Origin: Roseivirga sp. UBA7431 | Lineage (GTDB): Bacteria > Bacteroidota > Bacteroidia > Cytophagales > Cyclobacteriaceae | Assembly: GCA_002477595.1 (NCBI GenBank) | Contig: DLQN01000103.1 | Location: 1-9,073 of the forward strand | DNA: 9,073 nucleotides | Reading direction: 5' to 3' | Shown: piece by piece, positions 1 through 5,545 of the stretch | How positions within the stretch are numbered: the stretch's first letter is position 1 | How the letters are laid out: every line of letters begins with the position of its first letter | Position numbers and translations under genes: made by a program | The notes under the pieces: model-generated | What the model was told of the DNA's origin: nothing | What the model saw: only the letters and a program-made list of their open reading frames with translations | Databases searched by the model: none

Positions 1-252
1 TTTCCATTTCTCAAAATCGGGCTTTTTCTCGTTGAAGGAAGAAGAATTGATGCCATCTTTTTTTACAGCAGTGGCTAAATAGTCTTTGTACATATAGCCA
101 GGTACCTCAGTGATGTCAATACAAAGCCTAGGGTTTATCGCCAAAGTATTAGCAGCACATAGATATGGGTTATCCTGAATAGGGCTAGAAGACCCAAAGT
201 CAGGTGAGAGTAAAAAAAGATTGAGGGATAAAAATAGGACCAGCTGTTTCAT
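1..252 (-). CDS. Exported protein of unknown function (N-terminal 84 codons, runs off the window)
   Basis: The reading frame opens with ATG at 250-252 on the minus strand and stays open to base 1, so only the N-terminus is present. Residues 1-16 (MKQLVLFLSLNLFLLS) have one positive charge followed by a leucine/phenylalanine core, like a Sec signal peptide. There is no lipobox cysteine, so it is probably periplasmic or secreted rather than a lipoprotein; the cleavage site is uncertain, perhaps around residues 20-23. The predicted mature part has cysteines at 32 and 44, which could form a disulfide, then a charged lysine-rich stretch. I do not recognise the family. The start is supported because the signal peptide begins right at it. 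It lies 59 nt downstream of the VOC gene on the same strand; that gap holds a small dyad (279-292) and a one-mismatch -7 element (272-279, TACTTTAG on the minus strand), so it may have its own promoter. Confidence 0.75.
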   Translation of the reverse strand, partial: MKQLVLFLSLNLFLLSPDFGSSSPIQDNPYLCAANTLAINPRLCIDITEVPGYMYKDYLATAVKKDGINSSSFNEKKPDFEKWK

Positions 253-278
253 AGAATAGATACCAATGGCCCTAAAGT

Positions 279-292
279 AAATGATTTCATTT
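279..292. repeat. 6-bp dyad with a TT centre, possible operator
   Basis: AAATGA-TT-TCATTT is a perfect inverted repeat between the stop of the VOC gene and the start of the exported-protein gene. It abuts a one-mismatch Bacteroidota -7 element on the minus strand at 272-279 (TACTTTAG versus TAnnTTTG). That position would suit a repressor site. The repeat is short and AT-rich, so chance is a real alternative, and nothing here identifies a binding protein. Confidence 0.3.
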
Positions 293-311
293 GAGCGTAA
301 AAGACAATTTG

Positions 312-695
312 TTAAGCAGGCTCAAATAATGCACAAACGGCACCCGCGGGGTCTTCGATGTAGCAAGTTCGGCCATACGCCCCCATAGATTTAATTTCGG
401 AAAGCAGTTTGCCACCATTTTCAGTTACTGCGGCTACGCTCTTATCTAGATTCGCTACGTTAATATAAATCATCCATTGAGAGGGGATATTTTTATTCGA
501 GCCTTTTTTATGACACACTCCAGCTTTTGGTTCTCCATTAGCAGTCATGTTATAGTCATTATAGTCTCCCATCGAGACTGGCTCAGGTTTCCATCCGGTT
601 ACTTCAGCATAGAAATCCTTAACATTTTCGGCATTGGGCACGGTTAGGTCTATCCAACCAATTGTGCCATTGATAGTTTCTTCTTTATCATTCAT
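312..695 (-). CDS. VOC-superfamily (glyoxalase/bleomycin-resistance fold) protein
   Basis: This is a 127-residue soluble protein with the length and layout of a single-domain vicinal-oxygen-chelate protein: two beta-alpha-beta-beta-beta modules, at about residues 10-62 and 72-126. The first module opens with GWIDLTVPNAENVKDFY and leads to VTGW. The second carries PSQWMIYINV, a GGKL turn and a terminal strand CYIEDPAGAVCALFEP, which is the usual last strand of the fold and places E125 where the C-terminal metal-ligand glutamate normally sits. Family members include glyoxalases, fosfomycin-resistance thiol transferases, dioxygenases and isomerases. The fold alone does not show the substrate, and I would not call this glyoxalase I. 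The ATG at 693-695 gives a start immediately before the first conserved strand. It lies 58 nt downstream of the YfiT-like gene in the same direction, and the gap contains a dyad, so separate regulation is possible. Confidence 0.85.
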   Translation of the reverse strand: MNDKEETINGTIGWIDLTVPNAENVKDFYAEVTGWKPEPVSMGDYNDYNMTANGEPKAGVCHKKGSNKNIPSQWMIYINVANLDKSVAAVTENGGKLLSEIKSMGAYGRTCYIEDPAGAVCALFEPA

Positions 696-722
696 AGTTT
701 TTATTTCAAATGTGATCGTTCA

Positions 723-737
723 GGTGGTAATGGTGGT
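723..737 (-). repeat. ACCACC direct repeat in the VOC gene leader
   Basis: On the minus strand the sequence reads ACCACC-ATT-ACCACC, two 6-bp copies with a 9-bp period. It sits between the 737-752 dyad and the ATG of the VOC gene, about 28 nt upstream of that start. It shares its edge base with the dyad. The function is unknown; it may be chance, or part of the same regulatory site. Confidence 0.3.
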
Positions 738-752
738 CATACTTTAGTATGA
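737..752. repeat. Perfect 7-bp dyad (TCATACT-TT-AGTATGA), candidate operator
   Basis: This perfect inverted repeat starts 1 nt beyond the stop codon of the YfiT-like gene and lies about 41 nt upstream of the VOC gene start. The two-base centre is too tight for a good RNA hairpin loop unless the innermost pair opens, and no U-run follows on either strand. A dimeric regulator binding DNA is therefore a better guess than a terminator. No experimental or family evidence links it to a regulator. Confidence 0.4.
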
Positions 753-753
753 A

Positions 754-1281
754 TTACCAGTTCAGTCGTTTCTTAAGGGATAAAATATGCGCCAGGTGAT
801 GTTTCCCATGCCATGCATACAATCCTATAACGTTTTTAAGAACGTTAATCTCTTTAGTTTCAGGGTGAACGAAAGTCCGCTCTAAATCAGAAGGGCTGAG
901 GTTTCTTAGCATGATTACCCAGCGTGCATGAATGGCCTTCAAAAGTCCTAATGAGATATCAATTGGGACGTCTTCGTGGTAGTCCATTGCTGCAAAGGCC
1001 TTTTCGTCATAAGCTTTAATCACTGGCTTATCCTCAGTGAGTGCCCAATGAAAACGACAATAACTACCCATATGGCTATCAGGCATATGGTGGATCACTT
1101 GGCGCACTGTCCAACCTTCTGTTCGGTAGGGTGTGTTTAATTGGGCTTCAGACAAACCTGCTACAGCTGACTCCATTAAGCGCGGTAGCGCTGCAATCTC
1201 ATCAATCCATTGGGTGATTTGTTCGGGTATTATGTTTGCAGGGGCCTCAAATTGGCCAATGGGATAGCTTAGATCACTCAT
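754..1281 (-). CDS. YfiT-like metal-dependent hydrolase / putative bacillithiol transferase (DinB superfamily)
   Basis: This 175-residue protein matches the YfiT branch of the DinB four-helix-bundle superfamily. It opens with LSYPIGQFEAP, typical of YfiT, and contains GWTVRQVIHHMPDSHM and YAWHGKHHLAHI. The three metal-binding histidines of Bacillus subtilis YfiT (67, 160, 164) correspond in spacing to H65, H158 and H162 here, so a divalent-metal site is expected. Relatives in bacillithiol-making bacteria are proposed or shown to transfer the thiol to electrophiles such as fosfomycin-like or xenobiotic compounds. Whether this organism makes bacillithiol cannot be seen in the window, although bsh genes are known in parts of the Bacteroidota. 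The ATG at 1279-1281 gives the expected N-terminus. It starts 9 nt after the aldo/keto reductase gene, so co-transcription is likely. There is no signal peptide, so it should be cytoplasmic. Confidence 0.88.
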   Translation of the reverse strand: MSDLSYPIGQFEAPANIIPEQITQWIDEIAALPRLMESAVAGLSEAQLNTPYRTEGWTVRQVIHHMPDSHMGSYCRFHWALTEDKPVIKAYDEKAFAAMDYHEDVPIDISLGLLKAIHARWVIMLRNLSPSDLERTFVHPETKEINVLKNVIGLYAWHGKHHLAHILSLKKRLNW

Positions 1282-1290
1282 TTTATTTAT

Positions 1291-2190
1291 TTAAGGTACG
1301 TTTTCGCCTTTTGATGCGACCCACAACTCAAACCATTGTTGGCGTGTTAAGTCAATTGTTAAGGCATCGACAGCCCTTTTAACTCTTTCAATTTTGCCTG
1401 ATCCAACTATTGGGATAATGTTCGCTGGATGCTTGAGTAACCAAGCATACATGATTTGGTCTATTGTTACTCCATGCGCATCACTAATTTTATGCAGTAC
1501 ATTCCTGATGGTTAGGAAGCGATGAGTTTCCCCGTTGAATACACTTCCACCAGACAGAGGAGACCATGCCATAGGTGAGATCCCAACCTCCTGACACAGG
1601 TCGATCGTTCCGTTATCAAACTCTTGCAAAGCAGTAACGGAAATTTCAATTTGGTTGGTGACTAAAGGAAAATCCAGGTGAGCCTGTAAACTATCAAATT
1701 GTGCTGGTAGGTAATTAGAGACACCAAATTCACTGACCTTTCCTGATTGTTTTAAGTCTGTAAATGCTCTTGCGATTTCAGAAGGGTCGTTGAACGGGTC
1801 TGGTCGATGAATCAATAGCAGGTCGATATTTTCCCTTTTGAGTTTTTCAAGAGAGTTTTCAGCAGACCAAATGATATGGTCATAACTGGTATTATAGTGC
1901 TTGATGTAAGTGTTTGGGCGGTTGCCAGACAGTAACTGTATACCGCACTTGGTTACAATCTTTAATTGCTTGTTCAAGCTAGGGACAGAACCGAGTGCCT
2001 TGCCAAACTCTTCTTCGACCATATAGTCTCCATAGATATCGGCATGATCGAATGTGTCAATGCCAAGTGCTTGGCATTCTTCTACAAACTTGATCAATTC
2101 CTTTGCCGAAAACCCCCAATCTGTTAAGCGCCACATGCCGTGTACTATGCTGGATATACTGAGGTTTTCGCTAAGCTGAACTTGTTCCAT
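1291..2190 (-). CDS. Aldo/keto reductase, YdhF-type NADPH-dependent oxidoreductase
   Basis: This 299-residue protein has the full length of a single-domain (alpha/beta)8-barrel aldo/keto reductase. The catalytic tetrad is visible: D48 in FDHADIYG, Y53 in the same motif, K81 in IVTKCGI and H128 in LLIHRPDP. The N-terminal HGMWRLTDW and the IHRPDPFND segment resemble E. coli YdhF rather than glyoxal or xylose reductases. Near the C-terminus, IVGSGKIERVKRAV (about 261-274) is the loop that binds the 2'-phosphate and adenine of NADPH. The expected reaction is NADPH-dependent reduction of an aldehyde or ketone; the physiological substrate is unknown. The ATG at 2188-2190 begins just before the first conserved strand. 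It is the promoter-proximal gene of the leftward set and is divergent from the gene at 2301. The 110-nt spacer carries direct and inverted repeats that could control both directions. Confidence 0.92.
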   Translation of the reverse strand: MEQVQLSENLSISSIVHGMWRLTDWGFSAKELIKFVEECQALGIDTFDHADIYGDYMVEEEFGKALGSVPSLNKQLKIVTKCGIQLLSGNRPNTYIKHYNTSYDHIIWSAENSLEKLKRENIDLLLIHRPDPFNDPSEIARAFTDLKQSGKVSEFGVSNYLPAQFDSLQAHLDFPLVTNQIEISVTALQEFDNGTIDLCQEVGISPMAWSPLSGGSVFNGETHRFLTIRNVLHKISDAHGVTIDQIMYAWLLKHPANIIPIVGSGKIERVKRAVDALTIDLTRQQWFELWVASKGENVP

Positions 2191-2210
2191 GGATTTAATT
2201 TTTTACTAAA

Positions 2211-2233
2211 TTTGAAATAACTTTTGAAATAAC
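2211..2233 (+). repeat. Tandem 12-bp direct repeat (TTTGAAATAAC twice)
   Basis: TTTGAAATAAC occurs at 2211-2221 and again at 2223-2233, exactly 12 bp apart. An inverted 7-bp partial copy, GTTATTT, follows at 2241-2247, so 2227-2233 and 2241-2247 can pair around a 7-nt loop. The repeats lie in the divergent spacer between the aldo/keto reductase gene and the zinc-knuckle/ArsC unit, upstream of the TAnnTTTG element at 2252-2259. This layout fits an operator for a dimeric regulator binding near one helical turn apart. It could also be simple AT-rich repetition. Confidence 0.5.
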
Positions 2234-2251
2234 ACGCCTAGTTATTTTTTT

Positions 2252-2259
2252 TATCTTTG
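2252..2259 (+). promoter_or_regulatory. Candidate Bacteroidota -7 element (TATCTTTG) for the zinc-knuckle/arsC unit
   Basis: TATCTTTG matches the Bacteroidota primary-sigma -7 consensus TAnnTTTG exactly. It would give a transcription start near 2263-2266 and a leader of about 35-38 nt before the ATG at 2301. The nearest upstream TTG, at 2224-2226 inside the tandem repeat, is 25 nt away, longer than the usual 17-23 nt, so the -33 part is weak. Confidence 0.45.
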
Positions 2260-2300
2260 TGGAGTGCTGATTAGCTAGAAATCAAAACAAGGGTCTTAAG

Positions 2301-2654
2301 ATGAAATCAAGAAAAGTACATTCCTATCAAGGGAAGAAAGCTTATTACGCAAGATTTGGTAGGAAGTGGATTGTTGAAAAAGACGCCAAAGTGGAGGAGT
2401 TTTCCAATATTGAGGTGATGCTGGAAACCTATCCTGATTTGCTTAATGTCAATGCGATAAAATTATCGTTTGAAAAAAGGCAAGCAGCAAGAGAAGAAAT
2501 ATTGCCACCACCTATCGTAAGAAGTCAAGAAATACACTCAAAGTCTGTTACTTGTTATTATTGCTCAGGCTCTGGAGAAATTGTTGGAGGCGTACCTTGT
2601 CCTAACTGTAATGGTAAGGGCAATTATATCGTTTCGACTCGAGGGTTAGGCTAA
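2301..2654 (+). CDS. Uncharacterised small protein with one DnaJ-like CxxCxGxG zinc knuckle
   Basis: I do not recognise this 117-residue protein as a named family. Residues 1-60 are basic and aromatic (for example KKAYYARFGRKWIVEKD), followed by an acidic patch and a helix-like stretch. A linker with PPP at 69-71 comes next. The C-terminal part has CYYCSGSG (C85, C88, G90, G92) and CPNCNGKG (C100, C103, G105, G107). These are two repeats of the CxxCxGxG motif of the DnaJ cysteine-rich domain. DnaJ has four repeats binding two zincs, so this protein probably binds one zinc through its four cysteines. No J-domain is present. A zinc-stabilised binding or chaperone-like role is inference. AAGGG at 2289-2293, 7 nt before the ATG, is a plausible ribosome-binding site and one of the few in the window. 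The arsC-like gene begins 4 nt after its stop codon, so the two are probably co-expressed. Confidence 0.8.
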   Translation: MKSRKVHSYQGKKAYYARFGRKWIVEKDAKVEEFSNIEVMLETYPDLLNVNAIKLSFEKRQAAREEILPPPIVRSQEIHSKSVTCYYCSGSGEIVGGVPCPNCNGKGNYIVSTRGLG

Positions 2655-2658
2655 ACAT

Positions 2659-3003
2659 ATGATTCAAATCCTTCACAATCCTCGCTGTGCTAAAAGTCGG
2701 GAAACGCTCAAAATACTTCAAGCGTCTAGTGCTGATATAGAAATTGTTGAGTACCTAAAAGATGTACCTACTGTATCTGATTTAGAAGGTATTATCAATA
2801 AGCTCGGAATCAAACCATTTGATTTAGTGAGAAGAGGTGAAACTATCTTCAAGGAGCAGTTCAAGGGGAAGTCTCTAACAGATCGTGAATGGGTTGAGGC
2901 CATGGTTGAATATCCAAAACTGATCGAAAGACCAATTGTCATTAAAGGCGACAAAGCTGAGCTGGGGAGGCCTCCAGAAAGAGTCTTGAGCCTTTTGAAA
3001 TAA
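2659..3003 (+). CDS. arsC: ArsC-family reductase (glutaredoxin-type arsenate reductase, YfgD-like)
   Basis: This 114-residue thioredoxin-fold protein begins with the ArsC active-site loop HNPRCAKSR, which carries the catalytic C10. The three arginines that bind arsenate in E. coli ArsC (R60, R94, R107) have counterparts here. They are R58 in LVRRGE, R91 in IERPIVIKG and R104 in LGRPPERVL. The active site therefore looks intact. It lacks the C-terminal tail of the 141-residue plasmid ArsC and is closer in length to YfgD-type chromosomal homologues. The expected chemistry is reduction of arsenate to arsenite using glutaredoxin or a similar thiol donor. However, no arsenite exporter or ArsR regulator is nearby, so another thiol-redox role is possible. 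The Spx branch is unlikely, because those proteins lack the arginine set. It is translationally close to the zinc-knuckle gene (4-nt gap). Its stop codon lies 11 nt from that of the convergent decarboxylase gene. Confidence 0.85.
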   Translation: MIQILHNPRCAKSRETLKILQASSADIEIVEYLKDVPTVSDLEGIINKLGIKPFDLVRRGETIFKEQFKGKSLTDREWVEAMVEYPKLIERPIVIKGDKAELGRPPERVLSLLK

Positions 3004-3014
3004 GCTGCTTAGGC

Positions 3015-4400
3015 TTAATAGCCGAGAATATTCAACATGCTTTCATGTTTTTGCTCTTCCGCAAATACCGTTGTCACCAACTTTCCGTTTTCATCTTTGT
3101 CAATTAATACATGCTTAGGTGCGGGGATTAGGCAGTGCTGAATACCTCCATATCCACCCAATGAGTCTTGATAAGCACCAGTATGGAAAAAACCAACATA
3201 AAGATTTTCATCTTCTTCGATCAATGGCATAAATAATTCGGATGAGTGTGCTTCAGAATTATAGTAATCCATGCTGTCACAGGTCAGGCCACCCATGTTG
3301 ATTTTTTGGAAGGGATGATCCCATTTGTTAATGGCCAAAAGGATGAATTTTTGGTTCATTCCCCAAGCGTCTGGTAGACTGGTGATAAAAGAACCATCCA
3401 CCATGTACCAAAGTTCTTTGTCGTTTTGCAGTTTTTGGTCTAAAACCGAGTACATAATCGCGCCACTTTCTCCGACAGTGAAAGAGCCAAACTCTGTAAT
3501 GATATTTGGCATTGGTACATTACTCTTATCGCAAATCCACTTAATGTTTTCGATGATCTGATCCGCCATGTAGGCATAATCATATTCGAAAGTCATCGAG
3601 GTTTTAATAGGAAACCCTCCTCCAATATCGACTGTATCGAGTTCGGGACAAATCTTCTTCAATTCACAATACTTGTACATGAACCTGCTCAGTTCACTCC
3701 AGTAATATGCACTGTCTTTGATGCCAGTGTTGATGAAGAAATGAAGCATCTTCAACTTGGCATTAGTACCTTTTATTTGATCCGTATATAGTGCGTTGAT
3801 ATCGCTATATCGAATACCTAGACGCGAGGTGTAGAATTCGAAATTGGGTTCTTCATCCGCCGCTACTCGAATCCCTACTTGAAAGTCTTTATCAATGCGT
3901 CCCTTATATTCTTCTATCTCGCCTAAATTATCCAGTATTGGGATACAATTTTGAAAGCCGTCATTGACCAGCTCTTGGATGTAGTCTACGTATAATGGGC
4001 GCTTGAATCCATTGCACAAGATGAGTGCATCTTTGTCTATCTTCTTTTTTCGATAAAGACTTTTGACTATTTGGAGGTCAAAGGCAGAGGAGGTTTCGAT
4101 TTGACAATCATTGTCCAAAACTTCATCAAGGACAAACTCGAAATGAGAGGATTTGGTACAATAACAATAAGTGTAATCACCTTTGTAGTTATGTTTTTTA
4201 ATTGCTTCTCTAAACCATTTTTTTGCCTTCTGGATATTCTCAGAAATCTTCGGGAGGTAGGTTATTTTCAAAGGCGTACCATGCTCTTTGATTACATCGT
4301 GGAGCGGGATCCCTTGAAATTCAAGGTATTTTCCATTGACTTTGAATTCTTCTGTAGGGAATTCAAAGGTTTGGTCTATCAGATCAAAGTAGCTTTTCAC
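3015..4400 (-). CDS. speA: Arginine decarboxylase, fold-type III PLP enzyme (short Bacteroidota form)
   Basis: This 461-residue enzyme should convert arginine to agmatine and CO2, the first step of polyamine synthesis by the agmatine route. PLP-enzyme landmarks are clear: YCYCTKSSHF, with K83 as the probable Schiff-base lysine; TSRLGIR at about 191-197; HFFINTG at 220-226; the phosphate-binding DIGGGFP at 258-264; ITEFGSF at 301-307; and the catalytic-loop CDSMD with C374. The GAY motif near the C-terminus (408-410) is also typical. It is much shorter than E. coli SpeA (about 650 residues) and resembles the Bacteroidota proteins annotated as arginine decarboxylase. Substrate is inferred from that resemblance and the neighbouring ureohydrolase; ornithine, diaminopimelate or carboxynorspermidine decarboxylase are less likely. 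The start codon is GTG (CAC at 4398-4400). Upstream in frame there is no ATG, GTG or TTG before a stop, so GTG is effectively forced. It is divergent from the arginase-family gene. Confidence 0.88.
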   Translation of the reverse strand: MKSYFDLIDQTFEFPTEEFKVNGKYLEFQGIPLHDVIKEHGTPLKITYLPKISENIQKAKKWFREAIKKHNYKGDYTYCYCTKSSHFEFVLDEVLDNDCQIETSSAFDLQIVKSLYRKKKIDKDALILCNGFKRPLYVDYIQELVNDGFQNCIPILDNLGEIEEYKGRIDKDFQVGIRVAADEEPNFEFYTSRLGIRYSDINALYTDQIKGTNAKLKMLHFFINTGIKDSAYYWSELSRFMYKYCELKKICPELDTVDIGGGFPIKTSMTFEYDYAYMADQIIENIKWICDKSNVPMPNIITEFGSFTVGESGAIMYSVLDQKLQNDKELWYMVDGSFITSLPDAWGMNQKFILLAINKWDHPFQKINMGGLTCDSMDYYNSEAHSSELFMPLIEEDENLYVGFFHTGAYQDSLGGYGGIQHCLIPAPKHVLIDKDENGKLVTTVFAEEQKHESMLNILGY

Positions 4401-4591
4401 TGTGGCGTAAGCATTTAAAACGAATACAAATATTGCAACAAATCGTGGATTGTGAACACTAGAAAGTCAGAAATTGTCAGCGTACTTTTTATGGTAGCAT
4501 AATTTTCTCGGATTGAGAGTGAAGTCTTTAGAAATTTTCACAATTACCAAGTCAAAAATGTACCTTGTAAGTCTTTTGTAAACTACAAAGA
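4401..4591. promoter_or_regulatory. Divergent intergenic region between speA and the arginase-family gene
   Basis: This 191-nt AT-rich spacer must hold promoters for both directions, and any shared control of arginine use would be expected here. I found no full TAnnTTTG match on either strand. The closest on the minus strand is TACATTTT at about 4555-4562, with a TTG 23 nt upstream, which would leave a leader of about 150 nt before speA. That leader length is unusual and the match is imperfect. No ARG-box-like palindrome is evident. A short hairpin next to the arginase start is listed separately. Confidence 0.4.
4575..4589 (+). repeat. Short hairpin directly before the arginase-family start codon
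   Basis: TTTGTA (4575-4580) and TACAAA (4584-4589) are perfect inverted arms around a 3-nt loop, ending 2 nt before the ATG at 4592. The hairpin occupies the place where a ribosome-binding site would be, and no Shine-Dalgarno sequence is present. The stem has only one G-C pair per arm, so it is weak as RNA. It may equally be a DNA site or chance. Confidence 0.3.
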
Positions 4592-5542
4592 ATGAGGAAA
4601 ATAAGATTAGTTGAAGTGAGGTCTGAACTTGCTGCTGGAACACGGGGTGCAAGTATGGGCATTGATGCGCTAAAAATTGCGAGTATCAAGAGGCATTCAA
4701 ATTTCTTTATGCGTTTTGAGCCGGTAAGTGTTAAAGATGAGAATCAATTATTATTTGGAGAACCTCAGTTTAAGTACGCTAAATATGGAGAGGGAGTACA
4801 TACTATGCTCAATCGCGTTTGTGATACAATCGCTGAGCTACGAAAAGAGCACCTTTTTCCAATAATATTGGCAGGGGATCATTCTACGGCAGCAGGTACT
4901 ATCTGTGGTATCAAGCAGGCAGACCCTAACAAGCGCCTTGGCGTTGTTTGGATTGATGCGCATGCTGATTTCCATTCTCCATATACTACCCCGTCTGGTA
5001 ATATGCATGGCATGCCTTTGGCCATGGTTACTGCTATGGATAATGAGGCTTGTGAAGTGAATGATGTTGAAGAAGAGACTGAAGCACTATGGGAAAGGAT
5101 CAAAGCAATTGGAGGAAGAGGACCAAAAATATCACCGAAGGATATTGTTTTTATAGGAGTGAGAGATACCGAAGCACCTGAAGACCATATCATTGAAGAA
5201 TACGGTATTCGTAATTTTAAGACGGAGGAGGTCCATGAAAGAGGAGTAGAAGCCATAGCCAAAGAGACGATGGAAGTGCTGAAGGATTGTGATCAAATCT
5301 ACATCTCATTTGACGTGGATAGTTTAGATACCTCAATTTCTACAGGTACAGGAACTCCTGTAGCTAATGGACTGTCAAAAGAGGAAGCTTTTGAGCTAAA
5401 TAAAGAGTTGATAAAAGATAAAAGAGTTTGTTGTTGGGAAATTGTAGAGGTGAACCCAACTTTGGACACTGAAAACCGGATGGCGGAGAGCGCTTTCGAT
5501 ATACTCGAAGCAACTACCGACTCTCTGATTAAGAATTTCTGA
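4592..5542 (+). CDS. Arginase-family ureohydrolase (arginase, possibly agmatinase)
   Basis: This 316-residue enzyme has the complete dimanganese site of the arginase/agmatinase fold: H97 in AGDHS, D122/H124/D126 in IDAHADFH, and D241/D243 in SFDVDSLD. Also present are H139 in SGNMHGMP (matching catalytic H141 of human arginase I) and E286 in VEVNPTLD (matching the guanidinium-binding E277). TTPSGNMHGMPL and EVNPTLD are arginase-like rather than SpeB-like, so hydrolysis of arginine to ornithine and urea is the first guess. Two residues that hold the amino-acid end of arginine differ: human N130 aligns with H128 and D183 with E194, while S137 is kept as S135. Since the divergent gene makes agmatine, agmatinase or another guanidino-hydrolase activity is a live alternative. 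The start at 4592 keeps the first strand (RKIRLVEVRSE); a later ATG at codon 22 would remove it. argS follows after 3 nt. Confidence 0.85.
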   Translation: MRKIRLVEVRSELAAGTRGASMGIDALKIASIKRHSNFFMRFEPVSVKDENQLLFGEPQFKYAKYGEGVHTMLNRVCDTIAELRKEHLFPIILAGDHSTAAGTICGIKQADPNKRLGVVWIDAHADFHSPYTTPSGNMHGMPLAMVTAMDNEACEVNDVEEETEALWERIKAIGGRGPKISPKDIVFIGVRDTEAPEDHIIEEYGIRNFKTEEVHERGVEAIAKETMEVLKDCDQIYISFDVDSLDTSISTGTGTPVANGLSKEEAFELNKELIKDKRVCCWEIVEVNPTLDTENRMAESAFDILEATTDSLIKNF

Positions 5543-5545
5543 TTG

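Noticed and set aside
2718..2954. 78-codon open frame on the minus strand inside the ArsC-family gene
   Set aside because: It lies wholly antisense to a gene with clear active-site motifs, is serine-rich in the way shadow frames are, and matches no family I know.
2659..3003. An arsenic-resistance operon
   Set aside because: Only an ArsC-family gene is present; there is no ArsR, ArsB/Acr3 or ArsM nearby, so the name rests on the enzyme fold alone.
3001..3017. TAAGC...GCTTA inverted repeat between the convergent stops, as a terminator
   Set aside because: Arms are only 5 bp and no U-run follows on either strand. Transcripts from the two sides probably overlap or end elsewhere.
3325..3561. 78-codon plus-strand frame inside speA
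   Set aside because: Antisense to conserved PLP-enzyme sequence, with no recognisable motif.
4071..4418. 115-codon plus-strand frame overlapping the 5' part of speA, with a hydrophobic stretch
   Set aside because: Antisense to the conserved N-terminal half of the decarboxylase; the hydrophobic run is a by-product of the opposite-strand codons.
4467..4652. 61-codon minus-strand frame in the speA/arginase spacer
   Set aside because: It overlaps the start of the arginase-family gene, has no family resemblance and would occupy most of the only promoter region for two genes.
4879..5262. 127-codon minus-strand frame inside the arginase-family gene
   Set aside because: Antisense to the metal-binding core of the ureohydrolase; serine/proline-rich shadow composition.
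5543..5545. TTG as the argS start codon
   Set aside because: It directly abuts the preceding stop codon and adds one residue before an ATG three bases later; the ATG at 5546 is the simpler choice.
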